A DNA stretch of 64,000 nucleotides, from the NCBI RefSeq assembly GCF_002849855.1, contig NZ_CP018616.1, positions 248,001 through 312,000 on the forward strand, read 5' to 3'. This stretch comes from Vibrio azureus (GTDB lineage Bacteria > Pseudomonadota > Gammaproteobacteria > Enterobacterales > Vibrionaceae). The translations under genes were made by a program, and so were the position numbers. Positions 17,208 through 26,856 of this stretch are shown here, piece after piece. Under the pieces are notes generated by a model. That model saw only the letters and a program-made list of their open reading frames with translations. It had not been told where the DNA came from and did no database searches. Positions within the stretch are counted from its first letter, which is position 1. The number at the start of each line of letters is the position of its first letter.

Positions 17208-18168
17208 TGCATATGGGTTTTGTTTCCATATTCTTGAGTCTTTCTCTAAATTGGGTGTGAAAGTAGACTATTTTGATGAGCATGCTTTTAAAAAGCAATC
17301 TTTATGGTCCCATTTTTTCTATAAGCTTTCACCAAAAATTATTATTAGAGCTCATGAGGGATACATATCTCGAATTTTGAAAAAAAACAAAGGGGACTAT
17401 GATCTTGTACTAGTAATTAGAGGTGAGTATCTTAGTCGTAGAAGTATTTTAACTCTCAAAGAATCAATAAATACCGCTTGTTTTATGATGTATCAATGGG
17501 ATTTTGAAGTAAACTTACCACTTTTAAAGTCTCAGATATCTTGCTTTGATGCTGTATTTAGCTTTGATAAAAATGATAGCAATAAGCTCAGACTTAGGCA
17601 CAAGCCTTTATTTTTTAATTCCCTTCATGAAAAGGCATCCTGTAAAAATAAAAGATATCGTTTTAACTTTATTGGTACAGACCACTCCGATAGGAATGAA
17701 GTTATCAAGGATATCATATTTCAAAATGGCATTGATAGAAACGACTTTTATTTGCACCTTTATCGTTCAAAAAAGTCGATTATTCTTAATTGCTTAAAAA
17801 GCATTCGATTTTTCTTATGTAAAGATTTCTCTTTATATAGTTATGCACCACTAGATGAGGTTGATACTATAAACGCTATGGCTGAATCAGATATTATACT
17901 CGATATTACTCAACCAGAGCAGACTGGTCTTACGATGCGTACTTTAGAAGCTCTAGGATTAAAAAGAAAATTAGTAACAACAAATAAAGATGTCGTGAAC
18001 TATGACTTCTATCACCCCAGTAATATCTACATTATTGACCGTCAAAATCTAGTAATACCTCGCAATTTTATTGATGGTGAATATGTCGAGTTAAGTGAAA
18101 AAATTTACCATAAATATCATGTCGATAATTGGGTAAAGGAATTCTTAAAAGTGAAAGATTATGAATAG
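17182..18168 (+). CDS. CgeB-like glycosyltransferase
   Basis: 328 residues. The N-terminus KVLFIAPSAYGFCFHI and the middle segment MMYQWDFEVNLPLLKSQISC, followed by DAVFSFDKND, resemble the CgeB / spore-protein-like GT-B glycosyltransferase group. The C-terminal TQPEQTGLTMRTLEALGLKR is the donor-binding region with its conserved acidic and glycine positions. The start is TTG at 17182 with AAGG about 8 bases before it, inside the end of wzy (26-base overlap); no in-frame ATG would keep the first beta-strand. Likely a cytoplasmic enzyme adding one sugar to the repeat unit. Donor unknown. Confidence 0.65.
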   Translation: MKVLFIAPSAYGFCFHILESFSKLGVKVDYFDEHAFKKQSLWSHFFYKLSPKIIIRAHEGYISRILKKNKGDYDLVLVIRGEYLSRRSILTLKESINTACFMMYQWDFEVNLPLLKSQISCFDAVFSFDKNDSNKLRLRHKPLFFNSLHEKASCKNKRYRFNFIGTDHSDRNEVIKDIIFQNGIDRNDFYLHLYRSKKSIILNCLKSIRFFLCKDFSLYSYAPLDEVDTINAMAESDIILDITQPEQTGLTMRTLEALGLKRKLVTTNKDVVNYDFYHPSNIYIIDRQNLVIPRNFIDGEYVELSEKIYHKYHVDNWVKEFLKVKDYE

Positions 18169-19156
18169 GATACTCATTAATGCAAGCGCTGCAAGAGAAG
18201 GAGGAGCGTTAACGATTGTAGAAAGCTATGTGGCCCATCACGCAAACGATGGTTCGGACTATATACTTCTTAGCCCCAATGTTCCCATTTCATTACCAAA
18301 CAATTTTTATTGGAAACGGGTTGAAACAAAAGGAATAATGACTGTTCTCTTTGCATTATTTTTTTCTTTGTTCTATGTTGTGAAATATAAATCCACTAAG
18401 ATAGTTAGTTTTTCCAATGTTAACTTGTTCTTTACACGTATTGAAAAAGTAACCTATTTTCATAATTATCTTATATTACACAGCTCGGCATTAAAGTTTT
18501 TTTTGATTCGAATGTCTCTTATGATATTCGGTCGAGTAAATCAAAAATATGTGTTTCAAAGTAAATTTGTATATGCTAATTTTTGTAAAAAGATATTTAA
18601 ACCTACCTATTATCTTTTAGCTTGGCCCGGTGTTACTCCAATTAATTTAGCTAAATATGCTTATCTCGATAACTTTCATATAGATAAGTCTAAATTAAAG
18701 ATTTTAGTACCTATTGTTGATTTAGGGAATAGAAATAAGAATATCGATCTACTATATGCTGCGATTGATAAGCTTGGATTTCATAATGTTGTTTTTTTTA
18801 TTACTTCACCCGAGCCATTAGATATTAATTTATTTAGGGAAAATATAAAATATGTAGGAAAACTAGACAAAGAATCATACAATACACAGCTTATTCAATC
18901 CGATGCTGTGCTCATTCTTTCTTTGTTTGAAACGGTTTGTTTGCCAATATTTGAAGCATTAAGCATCAATAGGCAAGCTATTGTTTATGAAAGAGAATAT
19001 ATCAACTCCTTGAACAAGGAGTTCGGGGGGATAGACGGCTTAATTACTTTCAAGAATGTTGATGATTTATGCGGTATTTTTAGTAGGTTAGCCAAAAATA
19101 AATCAGTTCCTTTCAGGGCTGATAAAAACTATTTTACTGGTAATTGGGGTTTTTAG
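18161..19156 (+). CDS. glycosyltransferase, GT-B fold (family 4-like)
   Basis: 331 residues. The N-terminal ASAAREGGALTIVESYV is the glycine-rich acceptor loop common in GT4-type enzymes. The C-terminal half contains KYVGKLDKESYNTQLIQSDAVLILSLFET and PIFEALSINR, where the usual E-x7-E motif region lies. One hydrophobic segment near residues 60-75 may touch the membrane. It overlaps the previous gene by 8 bases and ends 1 base before fnlA. Its substrate is unknown; it is one of four candidate transferases in the locus, besides the initiating WecA-type enzyme. Confidence 0.7.
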   Translation: MNRILINASAAREGGALTIVESYVAHHANDGSDYILLSPNVPISLPNNFYWKRVETKGIMTVLFALFFSLFYVVKYKSTKIVSFSNVNLFFTRIEKVTYFHNYLILHSSALKFFLIRMSLMIFGRVNQKYVFQSKFVYANFCKKIFKPTYYLLAWPGVTPINLAKYAYLDNFHIDKSKLKILVPIVDLGNRNKNIDLLYAAIDKLGFHNVVFFITSPEPLDINLFRENIKYVGKLDKESYNTQLIQSDAVLILSLFETVCLPIFEALSINRQAIVYEREYINSLNKEFGGIDGLITFKNVDDLCGIFSRLAKNKSVPFRADKNYFTGNWGF

Positions 19157-19157
19157 A

Positions 19158-20195
19158 ATGTTTGATAAGAAGAAGTTATTAATCACAGGTGGTACGGGCT
19201 CATTTGGTAATGCTGTTCTTGACCGGTTTTTAAATACAGGCATTGAAGAAATTCGTATATTCTCTCGTGATGAGAAAAAGCAAGATGATATGCGTAAGAA
19301 ATATAATAGTGATAAGCTTAAATTTTATATTGGAGATGTGCGAGACTACCATAGTATTCTAAGTGCCACTCGTGGTGTTGATTATATTTATCATGCCGCA
19401 GCTTTAAAGCAAGTACCATCATGTGAGTTTCACCCAATGGAAGCGGTTAAAACGAATGTATTAGGTACGGAAAACGTGCTTGAGGCCGCAATACAGAACG
19501 AAGTGAAACGTGTCGTTTGTTTGAGCACAGACAAGGCAGTTTATCCAATTAATGCTATGGGCATTTCTAAAGCAATGATGGAGAAAGTCATTGTTGCAAA
19601 ATCACGTAATGTTGACCCAGAAAAAACGGTAATTTCTGCAACTCGATATGGCAACGTTATGGCTTCGCGTGGTTCGGTTATTCCACTATTTTTACGCCAA
19701 ATTATTAGTGGTCAACCAATCACCATAACTGATCCGAATATGACACGTTTTATGATGACTTTGGATGATGCGGTTGATCTCGTGTTACACGCATTTGAGC
19801 ATGGAACCAACGGTGACATTTTTGTGCAGAAAGCCCCTGCAGCTACCATTGACGTTTTGGTGAAAGCTTTGTTAAAAATCACCGATAAGCCAGAACATAT
19901 CGTTAATATCATTGGTACAAGGCATGGCGAAAAACTTTACGAAGCACTGTGTAGCCGTGAAGAAATGTTTGTGGCGCAGGACCAAGGTAACTACTACCGC
20001 ATCCCATCAGACAATCGAGATCTTAACTACTCAAAATACAATGAAGAAGGTGAGAAAGATCTTTCTCTTATTGAAGATTACAACTCACACAATACAGAAC
20101 GTTTGGATGTTGATGGAATGGTCCAGCTATTGCGTAAGCTTGATTTCATTGTCGATATTGAGGCGGGAAGCTTGGTTGTACCAGAGGGTGTATAA
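19158..20195 (+). CDS. fnlA: UDP-GlcNAc 4,6-dehydratase/5-epimerase (FnlA/WbjB/CapE)
   Basis: 345 residues, first enzyme of UDP-L-FucNAc synthesis. The NAD(P)-binding motif TGGTGSFGNAVL is at residues 10-21, then FSRDEKKQDDMR and HAAALKQVP. The catalytic segment reads STDKAVYPINAMGISK: the Asp-Lys pair is present, and Met stands where most short-chain dehydrogenases have Tyr, as known for CapE-type enzymes. It is followed directly by fnlB. Codon use and G+C rise here relative to the A+T-rich genes before it, suggesting the FucNAc module has a separate origin. Confidence 0.93.
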   Translation: MFDKKKLLITGGTGSFGNAVLDRFLNTGIEEIRIFSRDEKKQDDMRKKYNSDKLKFYIGDVRDYHSILSATRGVDYIYHAAALKQVPSCEFHPMEAVKTNVLGTENVLEAAIQNEVKRVVCLSTDKAVYPINAMGISKAMMEKVIVAKSRNVDPEKTVISATRYGNVMASRGSVIPLFLRQIISGQPITITDPNMTRFMMTLDDAVDLVLHAFEHGTNGDIFVQKAPAATIDVLVKALLKITDKPEHIVNIIGTRHGEKLYEALCSREEMFVAQDQGNYYRIPSDNRDLNYSKYNEEGEKDLSLIEDYNSHNTERLDVDGMVQLLRKLDFIVDIEAGSLVVPEGV

Positions 20196-21299
20196 ATGAA
20201 GATTGTTGTAACAGGAGCAAAGGGCTTCATTGGGAAAAACCTTTGCGTCATGCTTCGTGAGCATGGCTATGATGACCTTGTTGAAATTGACCGTGATACC
20301 TCACGTGAGCAAACGAATCAGGTGTTAGCAGAAGCTGATTTTGTTTATCACTTAGCCGGAATTAATCGTCCAAAAACAGAAGCGGAATTTCAAGAGGGCA
20401 ACGCCGATTTTACTGATTTTGTTGTTGAACAACTTAAAGCCAGTGGCAGAAAGATCCCTCTTGTAGTGAGCTCTTCTACCCAAGCTCTTCAAGATAACGC
20501 ATACGGTCAGAGCAAACGCTCTGCCGAGCAGAGTGTTGAACAGTATGGGCAAGAAAGCGGTGCGCCATTTTATATCTATCGTTTTCCTAATGTCTTTGGG
20601 AAATGGTGTCGCCCAAACTACAACTCTTTTGTGGCCACCTTTTGTTACAACACGCTCAATGATATAGATATTACCATCAACGACCCTAAAGCTCCGGTAA
20701 CGCTAGTTTATATCGATGATGTTTGTCGGAGCTTAATTGCTTTACTTGATGGTACTGAGCCGAGTGGGACCAAAGCCGTTTCACCGGAGTACCCAACCAC
20801 AGTTGGTGAGGTCGCGGATTTACTGCGCGCGTTTAAAGAGAGTCGAGAGAACTTAGTCACGGAAGATGTGGGTACAGGATTGGTTCGTGCATTGTATTCG
20901 ACTTACTTAAGCTATATGTCACCTGAGCAATTTAGCTATACCATCCCTAGTTATGGTGATGAGCGTGGTGTGTTTAGCGAGATGTTAAAAACAAAGCAAT
21001 CAGGCCAATTTTCTTTCTTTACCGCGCACCCAGGGATAACTCGAGGTGGGCACTATCACCACAGCAAGAATGAAAAGTTCCTTGTCTTAAAGGGTAGGGC
21101 TCGCTTTAAGTTTGAACACATCGGGACGGGCGAGCGCTATGAGTTGGAGACAGAAGGCTGTGCTCCTCAAATCGTAGAGACCGTACCGGGTTGGTCACAC
21201 GACATTACGAATATTGGCGACGAAGAGATGATCGTTATGCTTTGGGCAAATGAGATATTTGACCGAGAAGCGCCTGATACTTTTACATTCCCACTGTAA
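20196..21299 (+). CDS. fnlB: FnlB/WbjC/CapF bifunctional epimerase-reductase
   Basis: 367 residues with two domains. An N-terminal short-chain dehydrogenase (residues 1-250; TGAKGFIGKNL and YGQSKR, the YxxxK pair) reduces the 4-keto sugar. A C-terminal cupin domain (about 255-367; HPGITRGGHYHHSKNEKF with metal-binding histidines) performs C3 epimerisation. This is the standard CapF arrangement. The product, UDP-2-acetamido-2,6-dideoxy-L-talose, is passed to FnlC. The ATG starts on the base after the fnlA stop. Confidence 0.93.
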   Translation: MKIVVTGAKGFIGKNLCVMLREHGYDDLVEIDRDTSREQTNQVLAEADFVYHLAGINRPKTEAEFQEGNADFTDFVVEQLKASGRKIPLVVSSSTQALQDNAYGQSKRSAEQSVEQYGQESGAPFYIYRFPNVFGKWCRPNYNSFVATFCYNTLNDIDITINDPKAPVTLVYIDDVCRSLIALLDGTEPSGTKAVSPEYPTTVGEVADLLRAFKESRENLVTEDVGTGLVRALYSTYLSYMSPEQFSYTIPSYGDERGVFSEMLKTKQSGQFSFFTAHPGITRGGHYHHSKNEKFLVLKGRARFKFEHIGTGERYELETEGCAPQIVETVPGWSHDITNIGDEEMIVMLWANEIFDREAPDTFTFPL

Positions 21300-21317
21300 A
21301 CCTCGAAGAGAACAAAA

Positions 21318-22448
21318 ATGAAGAAACTAAAAGTCATGTCGGTGGTTGGCACGCGTCCTGAGATTATTCGTCTGTCTCGTGTGTTAGCAAAATTGGATGA
21401 GCACTGTGAGCATATTTTAGTGCACACCGGTCAGAATTATGACTTCGAGCTAAACGAAGTATTCTTTAACGACTTAGGGGTTCGTAAGCCGGATTACTTT
21501 CTTAATGCCGCAGGCAAGAATGCTGCTGAGACCATTGGCCAGGTCATCATCAAAGTGGATGAAGTGCTGGAAGAGATAAAGCCAGAAGCCATGCTGGTCT
21601 TAGGTGACACCAACTCTTGCATTTCTGCTATTCCAGCCAAGCGTCGTAAGGTGCCTATCTTTCATATGGAAGCGGGCAATCGCTGTTTTGACCAACGAGT
21701 TCCAGAAGAGACCAACCGCCGCATTGTTGATCACACAGCAGACATCAACCTTACTTACAGCACGATTGCTCGAGATTACTTGTTAGCAGAAGGTCTTCCA
21801 GCCGATCGTGTTATTAAAACGGGCAGCCCAATGTTCGAGGTGTTGAACCACTACATGCCTCAAATCGAAAGCTCAGACGTTCTTGAGCGCCTTGGTCTTG
21901 TCAAAGGTGAGTTCTTTGTTGTGAGTGCACATAGAGAAGAAAATGTTGATTCACCAAAGCAGCTTGCTAAATTAGCGGAGAGTTTGAATGCAGTGGCGGC
22001 GAAGTATGGATACCCAGTTATCGTATCGACTCACCCTCGAACACGAAACCGCATAGAAGCGCAAGGTATTGAGTTTCATACCAACATTCAGCTTCTAAAG
22101 CCGTTAGGTTTTCATGACTACAACTGTCTTCAAAAGAACGCGAAAGCGGTGCTTTCAGACAGTGGCACAATCAATGAAGAGTCATCGATTATGAACTTCC
22201 CAGCGTTGAACTTACGAGAAGCGCATGAGCGTCCTGAGGGAATGGAAGAAGCTGCGGTAATGATGGTGGGCTTAGAGGTTGAGCGTATAATGCAGGGATT
22301 GCAGATACTGGAAAGTCAGCCAAGTGGCGAAACTCGTTTATTAAGAAGAGTGGAAGACTACAGTATGCCGAATGTGTCAGATAAGGTCGTTCGCATTGTT
22401 CACTCGTACACTGATTACGTGAATCGTGTTGTTTGGAAAAAATATTAA
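21318..22448 (+). CDS. fnlC: UDP-L-FucNAc synthase, C2 epimerase (FnlC/WbjD/CapG)
   Basis: 376 residues of the non-hydrolysing UDP-GlcNAc 2-epimerase family. Motifs: GTRPEIIRLSRVL, HTGQNYD, VLGDTNS, EAGNRCFDQRVPEETNRR, SAHREENVD and LSDSGTINEESS. In this operon context it epimerises UDP-L-talNAc-type sugar to UDP-L-FucNAc. Its TAA stop overlaps the ATG of the next gene by one base (TAATG). Confidence 0.93.
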   Translation: MKKLKVMSVVGTRPEIIRLSRVLAKLDEHCEHILVHTGQNYDFELNEVFFNDLGVRKPDYFLNAAGKNAAETIGQVIIKVDEVLEEIKPEAMLVLGDTNSCISAIPAKRRKVPIFHMEAGNRCFDQRVPEETNRRIVDHTADINLTYSTIARDYLLAEGLPADRVIKTGSPMFEVLNHYMPQIESSDVLERLGLVKGEFFVVSAHREENVDSPKQLAKLAESLNAVAAKYGYPVIVSTHPRTRNRIEAQGIEFHTNIQLLKPLGFHDYNCLQKNAKAVLSDSGTINEESSIMNFPALNLREAHERPEGMEEAAVMMVGLEVERIMQGLQILESQPSGETRLLRRVEDYSMPNVSDKVVRIVHSYTDYVNRVVWKKY

Positions 22449-23647
22449 TGCGCTTAGCTTTAATTATTGATGACTACTTGCCCCATAGCACACGTGTTGG
22501 GGCAAAAATGTTTCATGAATTGGCTTGCCACTACGCAGCGCTAGGACATGATGTTACCGTTATTACCCCCGAACAAGGGCAGCAAACAAAGTTAGTAAAA
22601 AGCGTTATAGATAATGTAAAAGTTTGGCGATTCGCCAGTGGTGCAATTAAAGATGTCCCCAAAGTAAAGCGAGCGATTAATGAAACATTGTTGTCAACTC
22701 GTGCTTGGAATGCCATCTCTCATGAAGTTAAGCCAGATACGTTCGATGGTATTGTTTACTACTCACCATCGATCTTTTTTGGGGGACTGGTTTCAAAAAT
22801 TAAAGTACGTTGTCAATGTAAAGCATACTTAGTTTTGCGAGACTTATTTCCCCAATGGGTCATCGACGCCGGCATGATAAAGCAAGGTTCATTGATTGAA
22901 AGATATTTTCGATTCTTTGAAAAGCTTTCTTATGAGCAAGCCGATACAATTGGCTTAATGTCTGAAAAAAATCAATTACTTTTTAACGAGATTACAGACC
23001 ATCGCTATACTTCCGAAATATTAAGAAATTGGGCAGGGCTTGCCCCGCATAAACTGTCTTTTCAGAAAGGCAGTATTCGTCGCCAACTAAATTTAGAAGA
23101 TAAGATAATTTACTTCTATGGAGGCAATATTGGTCATGCTCAAGATATGGCGAATTTGATGCGTCTAGCTAGAGCGATGAGTCCATATAGAAAAGCACAT
23201 TTCCTTTTTGTTGGCCAAGGCGATGAGGTTGCTCTTATTAACCAATTAGCTAAAGAGTGGGGGCTTAATAATTTCACTTACCTTCCTTCGGTAGATCAGA
23301 ATGAGTTCAAGGATCTCCTCGCGGATATTGATATTGGACTGTTTTCGCTTTCTGCTCAACATACCTCCCATAATTTTCCAGGTAAGCTCCTAGGATACAT
23401 GGTTCAGTCCATTCCAATTTTAGGTAGTGTTAATAGCGGTAATGATTTACTCGATATTGTTAATGACAACAATGCGGGCATGATTTCTGTTAATGGTGAA
23501 GATGAAACTTTGTTTAACAATGCCTTGTTATTCTATAAAAATGTCACCCTAAGAAAAGAAATTGGAGCAAATGCTTACTACTTGCTTAAGCAAGAATTTT
23601 CAGTTCCAGTAGCAGCAAAAGTGATTCTCGAAGCATTAAAGGGATAA
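22448..23647 (+). CDS. wbuB: L-fucosamine (FucNAc) transferase, WbuB-like
   Basis: 399 residues from the ATG at 22448; a TTG five codons upstream is in frame but sits within fnlC. The N-terminus MRLALIIDDYLPHSTRVGAK and the GT-B donor region (FYGGNIGHAQDMANLMRLA, then FPGKLLGYMVQSIPILG) match WbuB-type GT4 enzymes that follow fnlABC in E. coli O26 and similar loci. It should transfer L-FucNAc from UDP-L-FucNAc to the lipid-linked acceptor, often GlcNAc-PP-undecaprenol, which would fit the WecA-type gene nearby. Confidence 0.85.
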   Translation: MRLALIIDDYLPHSTRVGAKMFHELACHYAALGHDVTVITPEQGQQTKLVKSVIDNVKVWRFASGAIKDVPKVKRAINETLLSTRAWNAISHEVKPDTFDGIVYYSPSIFFGGLVSKIKVRCQCKAYLVLRDLFPQWVIDAGMIKQGSLIERYFRFFEKLSYEQADTIGLMSEKNQLLFNEITDHRYTSEILRNWAGLAPHKLSFQKGSIRRQLNLEDKIIYFYGGNIGHAQDMANLMRLARAMSPYRKAHFLFVGQGDEVALINQLAKEWGLNNFTYLPSVDQNEFKDLLADIDIGLFSLSAQHTSHNFPGKLLGYMVQSIPILGSVNSGNDLLDIVNDNNAGMISVNGEDETLFNNALLFYKNVTLRKEIGANAYYLLKQEFSVPVAAKVILEALKG

Positions 23648-23648
23648 T

Positions 23649-24068
23649 ATGAAAGTCTATAGTAATGACAGTTTATTGACACTTTTTCAAGCCGCTGAAG
23701 TCTCGCCAAGAAAAAGAGCGCATCTTAATTTGCATACAAGTTACGATGAAAAAGTTCAGAGGCTATTCATTGCGTTAACAAAGGGAAGTTACGTAGAACC
23801 GCATTATCATGAACACTCTCACCAATGGGAAATATTTGTAGTAATACATGGCTTGATCCGAGTTTGCCATTACAACATGAATGGAAGTATTGTTTCAGAA
23901 CTTCTTGTAGGTGATGGAGAGAGCGCAAAGGTGATCGAGTTTCTTCCTAATGAGATTCATAGCGTGGAATGTCTGTCTGAGCAAGCATTGCTGTTGGAGT
24001 TCAAAGAAGGCCCTTTCAACCCTCAATTTGCAAAAGTACAAGTTTCGGTAACTAATCAAGAACTTTAG
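23649..24068 (+). CDS. wbuC: WbuC-family cupin protein
   Basis: 139 residues. A single cupin fold with the metal motif EPHYHEHSHQWEIF near residues 50-63 and a second motif around FLPNEIHSVE. WbuC-family proteins follow wbuB in FucNAc-containing O-antigen loci; their activity is not firmly known. It starts just after the wbuB stop and is the last gene of the rightward operon. About 210 bp of non-coding DNA separate it from the convergent WecA-like gene; I see no clear terminator there. Confidence 0.85.
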   Translation: MKVYSNDSLLTLFQAAEVSPRKRAHLNLHTSYDEKVQRLFIALTKGSYVEPHYHEHSHQWEIFVVIHGLIRVCHYNMNGSIVSELLVGDGESAKVIEFLPNEIHSVECLSEQALLLEFKEGPFNPQFAKVQVSVTNQEL

Positions 24069-24279
24069 CGAGGCTTAATTAACTATAAATTGGCCTATAG
24101 TGATTCTTCTGTAGGTATTTATCCTAAACGCAACTACTCAACTGAGCCTAGGTGAAACCAACACCCAAGCTCCGGAGAGCCAGAGTATAAATAGTGCGAT
24201 ACTCAATATGGCAATTAATTTAAGTGTCTGTTAACCAAGTTGAATAAATGTTGATAAGGCACTTAACCACTCATAGCGT

Positions 24280-25341
24280 TTAGTGCTTGCTGCTATTTAG
24301 TTTAGTACGTAAGAAGCTGGTTATTTTCCACACATACGCCAAAATTATCGAGTAAAGAACAAAACACCCAATAAACAAGCCAAACATTACTACTTCAGAG
24401 ATGTTATTTACTTCACCATATATACCAAAGCCTGCATAAAGTGTTGCTATTAAGCAGATCACAAGCAAGGTTTGTCTTGAGCTCAATCCAAGGCGTTGGA
24501 ATATATGGTGTAGGTGTTCTCTATCCGGCTTGAAAGGTGAATCTCCTCTGCGAATTCTTCTGATCATAATGGCGGCCATATCCATGAGAGGCACTGCAAT
24601 TAACCATAGTGCTGTTACCGGACGCATGAGAGGCTCTGAACCTTGAGTTTGACTCACTCCCAGTAGTAACCAGATCACAGTAAAGCCTATCATCATGCTT
24701 CCGGCATCTCCCATAAAGACCTTTCGTTCTCGGCCTAAAATACCTAAGTTCATGCAGATGTATGGCAGCATCGCCACAATAATCACCACACATAGATAAG
24801 CTAGGCCATGCTGGCTATCGACTTGCAGTAAGATTGCAAGTGCTCCAAAGGTCACAATAGAAAGCCCACCCAGCAAGCCGTCAATACCATCGACCATATT
24901 AAAGGCGTTAATGGCTCCTATCACGGCGATAATGGTAATCAAACTGCCTAACCAGCCAAGTGAGATATCCCCAACCCCAAACATATTACCGAGGCTTTGT
25001 AACTCCAAACCTGCAACGTTGATCATCATAAGCGATAGGAGCGCTTGTATGCCCATACGTATTTTAAAACTCAGGTCTATTTTGTCATCAATGGCACCAA
25101 TAAACGTTAATATCATGATGCATATTAAATAAAGCCAACTGTGTTCGATGATGTTGGGCTTAAAGGTAAGGTATTGGGCTAACACTAAGCAAATTGAGAT
25201 ACCACCAACAAGAGGGACAGCGCCATCATGCTTTTTACGGGCGTTGGGTTTATCCACTAAGCCGACTCGCTTGGCCACTTTACGCATAAGAAACAAGATT
25301 GCAAATGAGGAAAAGAAGATAAAGCTAAGCTCAAGGAACAT
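24280..25341 (-). CDS. wecA: undecaprenyl-phosphate GlcNAc-1-phosphate transferase, WecA type
   Basis: 353 residues with about 10-11 membrane segments. Family motifs are visible: DKPNARKKHDGAVPLVGG near the start, AIDDKIDLS, NAFNMVDGIDGL, GDAGSMMIGF and the HLHHIFQR histidine motif of the cytoplasmic catalytic loop. It transfers GlcNAc-1-P (or a related HexNAc-1-P) to undecaprenyl phosphate, starting the repeat unit. It is on the opposite strand from the biosynthetic operon, so it is transcribed independently. WbpL-like specificity for another sugar cannot be excluded. Confidence 0.9.
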   Translation of the reverse strand: MFLELSFIFFSSFAILFLMRKVAKRVGLVDKPNARKKHDGAVPLVGGISICLVLAQYLTFKPNIIEHSWLYLICIMILTFIGAIDDKIDLSFKIRMGIQALLSLMMINVAGLELQSLGNMFGVGDISLGWLGSLITIIAVIGAINAFNMVDGIDGLLGGLSIVTFGALAILLQVDSQHGLAYLCVVIIVAMLPYICMNLGILGRERKVFMGDAGSMMIGFTVIWLLLGVSQTQGSEPLMRPVTALWLIAVPLMDMAAIMIRRIRRGDSPFKPDREHLHHIFQRLGLSSRQTLLVICLIATLYAGFGIYGEVNNISEVVMFGLFIGCFVLYSIILAYVWKITSFLRTKLNSSKH

Positions 25342-25462
25342 AAAACGGCCAATAGTGATTTTGATTGAAACTTCCCAATTCTACAGCAACTTTTTACACC
25401 AACAAAGCACTAATCAATAAAACTTGCGCCATAGATTTCGTGAATGCTATTGATTTACTTAA

Positions 25463-25507
25463 CTAAACAATCTATCCATTGAGGTAGATTTAAACTTGAT
25501 TGTTTAG
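25463..25507. promoter_or_regulatory. inverted repeat in the divergent wecA/ugd promoter region
   Basis: Perfect 10-base arms CTAAACAATC (25463-25472) and GATTGTTTAG (25498-25507) flank 25 bases. They lie in the 284-bp non-coding interval between the divergent wecA-like gene and ugd. This could be an operator for a dimeric regulator or an RNA hairpin; no known site is recognised. Confidence 0.35.
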
Positions 25508-25625
25508 AGACCTCATGTGCTAGATGAAGTAAGAGGAGTCTAGTAAAGGCGGCAAGTGTGAGTTTGTTGAAGCAAACACACGAGTTCTGCTATCCTCAAC
25601 TAAAATACTTCCTGAGATCTACCCT

Positions 25626-26792
25626 ATGAAAATTGCTGTTGCAGGTACTGGCTATGTTGGCCTTTCAAATGCGATGCTGCTTGCCCAGCACCACGAAGTC
25701 GTTGCCGTAGACATCATTGCCGAGAAAGTTGAATTGCTTAACCAAAAGCAATCACCGATTGTTGATAGTGAGATTGAAGACTTTCTGGCTAATAAACCGC
25801 TTAACTTTACTGCCACTACAGATAAGCAGTTGGCGTACCAAGGTGCGGAATATGTTGTGATTGCGACGCCGACCGATTATGACCCAGTGACTAATTACTT
25901 TAATACCTCTTCTGTAGAGGCGGTCATTAAGGATGTTGTGGCGATTAACCCTGATGCAGTGATGGTGATCAAATCAACGGTGCCGGTAGGTTACACTGAG
26001 CGCGTTAAGCAAGAGCTGGGCTGTGAGAATGTGATTTTCTCGCCAGAGTTTTTACGTGAAGGTAAGGCGCTGTATGATAACTTACACCCTTCGCGCATTA
26101 TTGTTGGTGAGCGTAGTCAACGTGCACAAACCTTCGCCAACCTTCTAGTCGAGGGGGCGGTAAAACAAGATATTCAAGTTCTGTTTACCGACTCGACCGA
26201 GGCAGAAGCGGTTAAGCTGTTCTCCAACACTTACCTAGCCATGCGTGTGGCTTACTTTAATGAGTTGGACTCTTATGCCGAAGCTCATGGCCTAGATGCG
26301 CGTCAAATTATTGAAGGGGTAGGGCTCGACCCACGTATCGGTAATCACTATAACAACCCATCGTTTGGTTACGGTGGTTACTGCCTACCTAAAGATACCA
26401 AACAGCTGCTAGCCAACTACCAAGACGTACCGAATAATATTGTTGGTGCGATCGTAGAAGCAAACCGCACTCGTAAAGATTTTGTCGCGGAGTCTATTTT
26501 AAAGCGTAACCCTAAAGTGGTGGGGATCTATCGTTTGATTATGAAGGCGGGCTCCGACAATTTCCGTGCTTCTTCCATTCAAGGCATTATGAAACGTATC
26601 AAAGCCAAAGGTATTGAAGTGGTGGTGTATGAGCCGGTGCTGCAAGAAGAAGAGTTCTTCCACTCACGAGTGATCAAAGACCTTGATGCCTTTAAACAAG
26701 CGGCAGATGTGATTGTCTCTAACCGTATGGTTGAAGAGCTTGCGGATGTTGCAGATAAAGTTTACACCCGAGACCTATTTGGTAGCGACTAG
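25626..26792 (+). CDS. ugd: UDP-glucose 6-dehydrogenase
   Basis: 388 residues. It oxidises UDP-glucose to UDP-glucuronate with two NAD. The Rossmann motif [16 protein letters not shown] opens the protein. The catalytic cysteine lies in [15 protein letters not shown] (about 253-267), and [12 protein letters not shown] carries the substrate loop. The product can supply hexuronic acid to the capsule or other glycans. It has its own upstream region. A 12-bp stem hairpin follows (26802-26833), then the large ACCCTAGG array. Confidence 0.95.
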   Translation: MKIAVAGTGYVGLSNAMLLAQHHEVVAVDIIAEKVELLNQKQSPIVDSEIEDFLANKPLNFTATTDKQLAYQGAEYVVIATPTDYDPVTNYFNTSSVEAVIKDVVAINPDAVMVIKSTVPVGYTERVKQELGCENVIFSPEFLREGKALYDNLHPSRIIVGERSQRAQTFANLLVEGAVKQDIQVLFTDSTEAEAVKLFSNTYLAMRVAYFNELDSYAEAHGLDARQIIEGVGLDPRIGNHYNNPSFGYGGYCLPKDTKQLLANYQDVPNNIVGAIVEANRTRKDFVAESILKRNPKVVGIYRLIMKAGSDNFRASSIQGIMKRIKAKGIEVVVYEPVLQEEEFFHSRVIKDLDAFKQAADVIVSNRMVEELADVADKVYTRDLFGSD

Positions 26793-26801
26793 GTTGTATC
26801 T

Positions 26802-26833
26802 GAGTCAAGGCTTCGACTAAAAAGCCTTGACTC
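26802..26833 (+). terminator. hairpin downstream of ugd
   Basis: A 12-bp stem GAGTCAAGGCTT with its complement and an 8-base loop. It lacks a strong T-run, so termination efficiency is uncertain. Confidence 0.5.
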
Positions 26834-26856
26834 CCAAACCCACTTACCGCACCTTG

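Noticed and set aside
22433-22447. TTG start for wbuB
   Set aside because: The ATG at 22448 gives the family N-terminus and couples to the fnlC stop; the upstream TTG adds five residues and lies in fnlC.
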